From positions 52,606,859 to 52,670,858 of the forward strand of contig CM059575.1 in the NCBI GenBank assembly GCA_030386875.1: a DNA stretch of 64,000 nt, written 5' to 3'. The notes beneath the pieces were generated by a model. That model saw only the letters and a list, made by a program, of their open reading frames with translations, ran no database searches and was not told where the DNA came from. The position numbers and the translations under genes were made by a program. Below, in pieces: positions 56,115 through 64,000 of the stretch. The first letter of the stretch is position 1, and every line of letters starts with the position of its first letter. This DNA is from Morinoia aosen. Its lineage: Eukaryota > Arthropoda > Malacostraca > Amphipoda > Talitridae.

Positions 56115-57806
56115 AACAGCTTTGAACAAGTTTGAGGAATACTCAGTGCCGTTATCTGTTCTTAAACGTTTAACAGAGCCAAATGGAGCAGAATCAGCCA
56201 AGAATTTCTTAAATGCCCCAACAGCGTCACTTTTACTTTTTAGGAAATAAACAAAAATGAGGCCTGAAAAGTCATCCACAAAAGACATGACATACATGGA
56301 ATTCTCAAAAGAAGTAGGGCTTATAGGTCCAGCTAGGTCACTATGGACTAGCTCTAAAGGTTTTCTTGATCTTTCATCAGGGTCTCTGCTCCTATATTGA
56401 CACATTTTACCCTGGACACAGATCTCACAATCGAAATTATGCTTGTTGGTAATTTTCATTCCTTTAGTAATACCTTCTAGGCTCAACACATCTTTTACAT
56501 TACAATGCCCAAGAATATTGTGCCACTCTTCCAGAGTGTGTTCACCAACAGCATTAATAGAATCAACAGAGCTTACAGAATTTAAATAATACAGCTTTTC
56601 ACATTTTTTAATATTAAACGCATTCCCATCTGAAGCAAACAACTTTGAGGCGTTTTGACTGAAATTAAATGATGCACCCTGATCAATAGCAGCCTGGACA
56701 GAGAAAATATTCTGCTTAAAACTAGGAATACAAAGAACATTTTTTAAAAGAACATTGTGTTTCCTATTTTTGGCGTCAGTCAGGGTAATTCTCGCATCAC
56801 CTTTACACTCTACAATATTGTTCATCCTAGAACCATCTGCTAATTCAATGAAATGATTTCTAGGGTCAAAACTTTCATCTAAAGATACAAACTTAGATTT
56901 ATCACAAATAATGTGAGCAGTAGCTCCACAATCCACCAGTAACTTTGCACTGTCTACAACAGAAGCACTTTCTGAGTCTGTTGATACTCTAAAACAAAAA
57001 GAGCTTTTCACATCTTTGCTATCAGTAGCCATCGCTTTTGCGGTATCTCTCTTTCTGCAAAAATTAGTATCATGAGATGCACTTTTACAAATTGAACACC
57101 ACCGATTTTTCTTTGCACTGTGACTTTTACACTCATATTTCTTGTGACCTGACTTACCACATAAGTAACAAGTAATTTTAGAATATTTCACTTTCATAAT
57201 TCTTTCTTCACTTTCACTGTAGCCTTGTCGGGTCTTCTTTGTTTCCTCTTCACTCTTGAGAGCCGATTTGAATTTCATGAAGTCCATTTCTTTACTGTCA
57301 ATTTGCGTGATGACGGTAGAAAACGCGTTGTAAACAGCTGGCAATCCCCTGATAATCATGGCGATTATCAGTCCATCGCTGATACTCTCGCCGGCTTTCT
57401 TCAGGTAGGATGCAGTTGTCTCTGCCCGCAGCAAGTAGTCGGTTACCGTCTCGCCATTTTTCATCTTCAGCGCGGCCAACTCGCAATACAGAGAAATAAT
57501 TCTCGGTTTACTGCTGCCGAGGTAATGATCACGCAGAATCTTCATGGATTTTCTTCCATCTCCATAGGCGTCTCTGATAATCAACGAGAGACTTTTATCA
57601 TCGAGCCTTTGCACAAGCTCGGAGAAAACTTTCTTATTCTTCTCAACATCCAGACTTGATTCTTCGCCCTCGAGGACGGCACCCAACGATTTCAAGTCTA
57701 GGTAGGCCCGAAATTTCACTTCCCACAACTCATACCTTTCGTCATTGCCATCAAAAGTTAGGTTACTGGGCCCATAACCTGTTAGACCAGAGAGGCCTCT
57801 TTCCAT
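56115..57806 (-). pseudogene. Outer Copia polyprotein, 5' part: gag, protease, start of integrase
   Basis: The ATG at 57806 lies in the 5' LTR and the LTR supplies the first nine residues (MERGLSGLT). The frame runs through gag (DYLLRAETTASYLKKAGESI), two CCHC knuckles, protease LLVDCGATAHI and integrase up to RTDNGTEYSSNLFKAVVT. It then enters the inner LTR and stops at 56073-56075. Gag builds particles, protease matures them and integrase inserts cDNA. No stop codon occurs before the insertion, unlike the inner copy. It is separated by 4.7 kb from its Pol half. Confidence 0.92.
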
Positions 57807-58057
57807 CTTGGAATAATGGAGTACGGCAACGATTATAAGTATGAGTGTGGGGTATAGAGAAACACAGTAGGTAATCTAGGAACTACATGTACTGTACGTC
57901 CGTCGAGCACGGCGGCGAGAACAAGAAGAAGGAGCTCGATCGCTCTACGAAGGCTGTTAACACATGAACATAGAAAACGGGACGGAAGTAATTTAATGGG
58001 TGACTGCGACAACTCATATATAATAATAAATATATATACTGAAGTTGGATCTCAACA
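57780..58057 (-). repeat. Outer Copia 5' LTR
   Basis: 278 bp, with the coding ATG at 57806-57804. On the minus strand it is followed by the primer site GGTTATGGGCCCAGTAAC (57779-57762). Confidence 0.93.
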
Positions 58058-58062
58058 GCAGG

Positions 58063-59102
58063 CTAGTCAACCGCCAAAGTAAGAGTGCTCTATTTGAAAC
58101 AGAGACGCACATTGCGCAGTGTTGCCACCAGAGGGCTTCTCTCTCGAAAAATGTAAATTGTTATTTTATCGTCTCAAGTATTTACACAAAAACTTCAATG
58201 ATTACGAATTAGAAGTAGAAAATAATTAATAATAAATTAGAGTAAGATTTTTAATGCTACTAATCAATTTATTTAAGTACGAATGGCAAATTTCTAATTT
58301 TTACGCTTATGTAGCGGTATGCTACAAGTATATTTAGTTAGGTTAAGGACATACTATTCTTTTTAACTCCGAATTGAAAGTAATATAATGTTCTTTGTTT
58401 CTATGGTTGAGAAATGAGAACAATGGAGCAATCAAATGGTGAGATCACAAAAAAAAATTGAGTTTTAGAAACAGCATGGACGTATGAAGCAAGACGCAGC
58501 ATTAATTTTAATGTGTGTCAAAATTGAAATCCTTTATTTCAAGATGTATTTATGTTGTTTTCGGTTAGTTTAGTCATTTAATTATCCTTTTTACTGTAAA
58601 TAAGTAAACGTAGAGCATGGTAGGGGCAATTTAGGTCGCATTATTCTAAAGGAGTCTGATACAAGCATGGATCACAATCCCCTGCTATGCATAAATTGAT
58701 CTCACAATAAGAAAGCACATTGAAAGAACTATTTAACTTTTGAACATTTTAAGCTCATCACTGATTTTTTACTAAAATTAATGATATAAAATTAAACGTT
58801 GCTAATGTACCGATAGTGTTTTACGTTTCGTACGTTTGACAGCCTCTTATTTTAATTTTGAGTTTTCCCTTGATGTGTGTGAGTAAAATCAACAAAAAAG
58901 GAAAACATTGTAGAGCTCAACAAAAAAGTGATCTGGAAAAATATTAAACGCCCAAGCTTCTTCATGTTAAACCTCGATGCGGAGAGGCAATACAGTTATT
59001 CAGGGTAGCTTATATAGTCTACTAGTTATATTTTACCGAGGCGATTTAGGTACTTTGATTGCGTATTTGGGAATTGGGGGTGTAACCCAAACATTAAAAT
59101 AA
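58063..59102. other. AT-rich intergenic stretch, nothing recognised
   Basis: No coding region, RNA gene or repeat family from elsewhere in the window is seen. Confidence 0.4.
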
Positions 59103-59106
59103 TTAA

Positions 59107-60114
59107 GGTTAGCATGTCCATTTTGGCTTTTAAAATTAAAAAATTATTAAAAAATACTTTTAGAGCGAAATAAGCTTGGAGGTCTTCACAACATGCTTAG
59201 AACTTTTGAATGAATGTCCAGAGCCCAAAAATTTTTAAATTTGCACATACCCCCCTTCCCCCCCCCTGAGGGGGAAATTGCTAAAAGGCATCATGCCGCA
59301 GCCGATACTGTACGTAGAAACGATTAGTTTTTTTTTGTTCAATTCAAAATGAACTGGTCTACATTTGTTAGTTTCGTTTTTTTTTCATTTTGCTTTGTAA
59401 AAAAATTTAAAATTTTTTAAAAAATTTTGAAAAAAAGTGTTCAATTTTAGTTGTTCCTTTGAATGACTATAAAAATATATCCAATTAGCTGATCAGCAAA
59501 CAACTACGCAGGTTTACAGTGCTCACCTTGATCTTTACAATGATGGAAAGATCTTCATAAGTAAAAACTGTTGGAGAAAAAAATTTGCACATCCAAGAAA
59601 AACTCTGCGAGACAAAAGTGCTGAACTTTCTAATTTTTTTCTCCAACAGTTATTTACTTATGAAGAAGATCTTTCCATCTTTGTAAAGATCAAGGTGAGC
59701 ACTATAAACCTGCGCAGTTGTTTGTTGATCAGCTGATTGGATATTTTTTTTAGTCATTCAAAGGAATAACTAAAATTGAACACTTTTTTTCAAAATATTT
59801 AAAAAAAATGTGAATTTTTTTGTGAAGCAAAATGAAAAAAAGCGAAACTAACAATTGTAGACCAGTTCATTGTGAATCGAACAAAAAAACTAATCGTCTC
59901 TACGTACAGTATCGGCTGCGGCATGATGCCTTTTAGCAATTTCCCCCTCAGGGGGGGGGAAGGGGGGTATATGCAAATTTAAAATTTTTTGGGCTCTGGA
60001 CATTCATTCGATAGTTCTAGTTAAGCATGTTGTGAAGACCTCAAAGCTTATTTTGCTCTGGAAATATTTTTTATTAATTTTTTATTTTTAGAAGCCAAAA
60101 TGGACATGCTACCC
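59107..60114. mobile_element. TTAA fold-back element, near full-length palindrome (1,008 bp)
   Basis: Flanked by TTAA (59103-59106, 60115-60118). The termini GGTTAGCATGTCCATTTTGG and GCCAAAATGGACATGCTACC (one mismatch) continue inward as two arms of about 470 bp, separated by only ~50 bp around 59610. The arms include 'gaggtcttcacaacatgctt', 'catcatgccgcagccgatac' and 'gatcaaggtgagcac' with their inverted partners. It has no coding capacity; a transcript would form a long hairpin. Confidence 0.9.
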
Positions 60115-60230
60115 TTAAAAAATGAACCCCTTCATGAAAATAGCTTCTATTTGCAGTAAGCAAGGAAGAGTTAACCGACAGAATAAATGTTGTAATGGAA
60201 GTTTTTGAGGTTATAAAGTATGGTCTAGAT

Positions 60231-60425
60231 CAGTGGTTCTTAACTTTTTTTGGCAGTGACTCAAAATTTACCTAGTTAATATAAAAATTGTCAATCATAA
60301 TATAATTATTCTTTTGAAAATGTGTGTGTATGTTAACACAAACAGGTTATACAAACCCTTAGCAACCAAATAAAATGGCTAAACGATCCAAATTTGGGTC
60401 GCGACCTAGGGGTTAAGAACCAGTG
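60231..60425. mobile_element. hAT MITE, 195 bp
   Basis: The ends CAGTGGTTCTTAAC and GGTTAAGAACCAGTG are inverted repeats of the widespread hAT 'CAGTGGTTC' type. Flanking 8-mers GTCTAGAT (60223-60230) and GTCTAAAT (60426-60433) differ at one base, as expected for an older target duplication. Confidence 0.85.
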
Positions 60426-60469
60426 GTCTAAATGATGTAGCTGGGACAATATTAGAATATTGTATAGTA

Positions 60470-61995
60470 TTTGTGAAGGAAAGGACAATAATCGATTTGG
60501 TAAATGTTGAGGGTTACCCAGGAATCAATTTTCCACTTCTCAAATCCTAAGCATAGTTAATTAAATCAAAATAAACAAGTTTTCTTCTATGCATTTTTTG
60601 TCGTAAATGAGTATTTTACGAATTGTAGCGGTAGGTTTAGTTTCGTCTATGATGACGAATGCGCTCGAATAAACAGTAAATCTGAAGGATATGTCAGTTA
60701 TTGATTTTCCACTTTTTGGTGCCTGAATATAAATAATTGAATCAAAATAAACAAGTTTTCTTCTATGCACTTTCCGTCTCAAATGAGGGTAAATGTGTAG
60801 CGTTTGTCAGTAATCGATTTGCCAGTTTTCGGTGCCTAGAAATAGGTAATTAGATCTAAATAAACAATTTCTCTTCTATGCACTTTCCGCCTCAAATGAG
60901 TATTTAACGAGTTATGGCGGTAGCTTTAGTTTTGTCTTTGATGACGAATGCGCTCGAATAAACAGCTACTCATCAATTTTTTAAATTTTCTTGCTTGAAT
61001 CATGGTAATAACATCAAAATAAACAACTTTTCATCTATACACTTTTTTTGTCAAATGAGTATTTAACAAGGTACCTATAGCGGTAGGTTTTGTTTTGTCT
61101 TTGATGACGATCGAACTGAAAGCGAGACGGCATTGCAGTGTTGCCATCCGACGTGCTGCTTGAACTACTTCCTGCTTCAAACACTGAAGTTGCGGTCAGT
61201 AATTTACCGCTATAACTTGTAAAATGTTCATTTACGACGGAAAGTGCATAGAAGAAAGCTTGTTTATTTCGATCTAATTAACTACGATTAGACACCGAAA
61301 AGGGGAAAATCGATTACCGACCAACGCTACACATTTACCCAAATGAGTATTTTACGATTTATAGCGGTAGGTTTAGTTTTGTCTTTGATGACGAATGCGC
61401 TCGAATAAACAGCTACTCATCGATTTTTGAATTCTTGTTGCTTGAATCATGGCAATAACATCAAAATAAAAAAAACTTTTCTTCTTTACACTTTTTTCTG
61501 TCAAATGATTATTTAACGAGTTATAGCGGTGGGTTTAGTTTTGTGTTCCGTAGCAGTTCCAGTCATTCAAACAGCAGAAATTTTTGCTTGCTTGAGCTGT
61601 TAGAGTAAGTTTGGGTACTTTGTAATTTATTATTAGCTGACCCTGCGGAGCCTGAATCAACTTCTAGAATCTTTTAGTTGATAACAATAAAGGTTATCAC
61701 CCATAAATAAAGAGTTATAGTGGTATGTTAATTTTCGTCTATCATGGCTGGAATACGTTCAATTATTTGAGGGCATTGGAAGAAAGTCCATTGTAGTCTT
61801 CCCTTCGAACAATTTCTTTCTGCTTCAAACACTAGAGTTGCGGTAAATATTGTTACCCTATAACTTGTTGAATATTCATTTGTGCCGGAAAGTGCATGGA
61901 AGAAAAATTGTTTATTTTAATCTAATTAACTATATATGTTTAGGCACCGAAAAGTGGAAAATCGATTATTGTCCTCTCCTTTACACACCGAGCAT
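60470..61995. repeat. Mosaic repeat block, inverted partner of 3840-5165
   Basis: Multiple units with the core 'cttctatgcactttccgtc' and 'aaatgagtatttaacgag' occur in plus orientation near 60585, 60765, 60870, 61030, 61320 and 61490, and in minus orientation near 61200 and 61850. Units often end 'gatgacgaatgcgctcgaat' plus 'aaacagctactcat'. The order of several units mirrors the block at the other end of the window in reverse. Confidence 0.7.
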
Positions 61996-63320
61996 TTTCT
62001 GCCGCAGTTTATCTTCTATGTTTTTTTAAAGGGAAATTGTATGGTGCTAACACTTCATTTTAAGGATACAGATGTGCTTTATACTTAATTTTTGTTACTA
62101 TGCTAACTACAGCATTTTGAGCTGTTAGGATTTTGGAAAATGATCTCTTCCTCTTGAATATTCTTGAAATAGTTACAAAATTAAAGAGAACTTTTGCATA
62201 CATTTGATCCTTTAGAAAATTATAGCGTTGTGATATTTATCAGATTAATAAAATATTGAACTATTTTATTACATTTTAGTCTATTACCTATAATAAATAT
62301 TTTTTAATATTACAAATAGATTCTACCATTTTCTCTACATTTTATCAAACTGGTATTACTATATTTTAGATATTTTATTATCTGAATACAAATTCTTGAA
62401 CAATCTCTTATAGTTGTTTAGGTACCCTTTTGTTGAAATTACCCTCTCATGAAAATTAGAACTACAGTACTTGAAGGTTGTCTATTCTCATCCTGTTATG
62501 AATTTTATTGCCCTACCATGCTATCAAATCATCCTTTTTATAAATAATTTGCTTTATGAGTACCATTATGGTTACTAGCATATCAAATTGTAGAAAAAAT
62601 TTCAAATTGATGTATTCAATGCTTATGCTATGAATTTTTTCATTACCTAATAGTTATTTTTGTTACAAATGCTTTTTATGCAATTGGCTTCTGAGGATTT
62701 TGAGTAATTAATTCTTTTATTATACATATATGGCTTATTCAAATTTATAAATTTTTTTTTTCAAGTCTAATTTTAAAATGCATTTGGTAAATGTGAAGCA
62801 TGATGTGATCAAAGGAAATATGAATTTTATTCCCAAGAATCACTAAAGGAATCCATTTAAGAAACGTTTTACATGAATGACATTCTGCTCGCTGATAAGT
62901 TATTTTAGAATTATTCAACTTTGAACTTGGAAAATTTCAAATTTATAAAACCTTATGTTTCGGACTAATTTAATTTTTTTATTATTATATTAACTGAAAA
63001 AATATTTATCCTTTGAATAATTTTTCTTATTATATCTTTGATGAAGATTGAATTTTTTTTAAAGTTATAGATTATCTCAGAAAAAGTATGTTAAAAATGT
63101 AAAAGAGCCAACATGAAAAAAAACTGATGTAATATGCCTACACCTACAGTCATAAAAAAACTAATAATTCTGCAGCTAAGAATAATTCGACAGTATATAT
63201 ATTATTTTTTTGCTTCTTTGCTGCAGCAGATTAGCACCTAGAATGTAAATTAAATTCAGGGGATTGTATCAACTGATCTTGAAGATGGGAAGTGGTTACC
63301 AGAAAGCAAAGAAAGGATGA
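61996..63320. other. Very AT-rich stretch, nothing recognised
   Basis: No gene, exon or repeat family could be supported on either strand. Confidence 0.4.
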
Positions 63321-64000
63321 CAAGAGGTCACTGGTATGAGTAGAGGTCACTGGTATGAGTAGAGGTCACTGGTATGAGTAGAGGTCACTGGTATGAGTAG
63401 AGGTCACTGGTTTGAGTAGAGGTCACTGGTATGAGTGGAGGTCACTGGTATGAGTAGAGGTCACTGGTATGAGTAGAGGTCACTGGTATGAGTAGAGGTC
63501 ATTGCTATGAGTAGAGGTCATTGGTATGAGTAGAGGTCATTGGTGTGAGTAGAGGTCATTGGTGTGAGTAGAGGTCATTGGTGTGAGTACAGGTCATTGG
63601 TGTGAGTACAGGTCATTGGTATGAGTACAGGTCATTGGTATGAGTAGAGGTCATTGGTATGAGTACAGGTCATTGGTATGAGTACAGGTCATTGGTATGA
63701 GTAGAGGTCATTGGTATGAGTAGAGGTCATTGGTATGAGTAGAGGTCACTGGTATGAGTAGAGGTCACTGGTATGAGTACAGGTCACTGGTATGAGTACA
63801 GGTCACTGGTATGAGTACAGGTCACTGGTATGAGTACAGGTCACTGGTATGAGTACAGGTCACTGGTATGAGTACAGGTCACTGGTATGAGTACAGGTCA
63901 CTGGTATGAGTACAGGTCACTGGTATGAGTACAGGTCACTGGTATGAGTAGAGGTCACTGGTATGAGTAGAGGTCACTGGTATGAGTAGGGGTCACTGGT
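63321..64000. repeat. 19-bp minisatellite, about 36 units, runs off the window
   Basis: The unit is 'gaggtcactggtatgagta'. Two positions vary in blocks: 'cact' at both ends and 'catt' in the middle (about 63498-63730), and 'gtagag' versus 'gtacag'. A few units have 'tgtg' for 'tatg'. The blocks show stepwise local expansion. Confidence 0.96.

Larger units (their letters stand above)
48555..58057 (-). mobile_element. Outer Copia LTR retrotransposon, interrupted by a second copy of its own family
   Basis: The LTRs are 48555-48830 (3', 276 bp) and 57780-58057 (5', 278 bp), differing by three substitutions and a 2-bp indel. The target duplication is GCAGG (48550-48554 and 58058-58062). Gag, zinc knuckles, protease, integrase, RT and RNase H follow in Copia order (integrase before RT). 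The inner element (51365-56109) inserted into the integrase region. Leaving the insertion aside, the frame is open from 57806 to 49133, so the outer element may have been active when it was hit. Confidence 0.95.

Noticed and set aside
63321..64000. CRISPR-like array
   Set aside because: The 19-bp units follow each other directly with no spacers, and the window is eukaryotic; it is a minisatellite.

Overview
This window is AT-rich, repeat-dense nuclear DNA from an invertebrate, most likely an arthropod. That placement is inferred from the mix of Copia, Gypsy, piggyBac, mariner, hAT and TTAA-type MITE sequences and from an animal-type mitochondrial ribosomal protein gene with short exons and kilobase introns. 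No species can be named from the sequence alone. There are no prokaryotic operons.

The one host gene I can support is mitochondrial ribosomal protein uS17m (MRPS17 family), plus strand, five exons from 34476 to 43151, 180 codons, all introns GT-AG. Its introns carry a mariner relic, several copies of one short interspersed repeat and a 44-bp minisatellite. Two repeat copies lie just upstream of the 3' splice sites of exons 3 and 5.

Layout: 1-348 end of a TTAA MITE; 353-3770 decayed non-LTR (LINE) element; 3840-5165 inverted-repeat block (partner at 60470-61995); 5225-5830 piggyBac relic (minus); 6506-15272 young Gypsy element (minus) with an OTU-protease-like segment in Pol, its 5' LTR split by a TTAA MITE (13466-14925). 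About 15379-29213 reads as one piggyBac element torn apart by nested insertions: a 3.1-kb hAT relic (15529-18658), an inverted-repeat MITE, a 5.1-kb hAT-type fold-back element (21620-26710) that itself carries a solo LTR (22132-23877), and a TA-flanked MITE (26809-28124) carrying another hAT insertion. Further TTAA MITEs lie at 29358-30488, 31248-31444 and 33152-34208. The host gene follows, then repeat-rich intergenic DNA.

At 48555-58057 a minus-strand Copia element was hit inside its integrase region by a plus-strand Copia of the same family (51365-56109). Both have perfect 5-bp target duplications. The Copia polyprotein starts inside its own 5' LTR, so the tRNA primer site is coding. The older outer copy had an open frame; the younger inner copy has identical LTRs but three in-frame stops, which suggests mobilisation in trans. 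Near the right edge are a 1-kb near-perfect TTAA fold-back (59107-60114), a small hAT MITE (60231-60425), the second inverted-repeat block, about 1.3 kb of featureless AT-rich DNA and a 19-bp minisatellite that runs off the end.

Biologically the window is a record of repeated nested transposition around a single housekeeping gene. The most noteworthy items are the OTU-like domain in Gypsy Pol, the LTR-initiated Copia frame, and a conserved inverted module pair about 250 bp across that recurs in MITEs with different terminal repeats.
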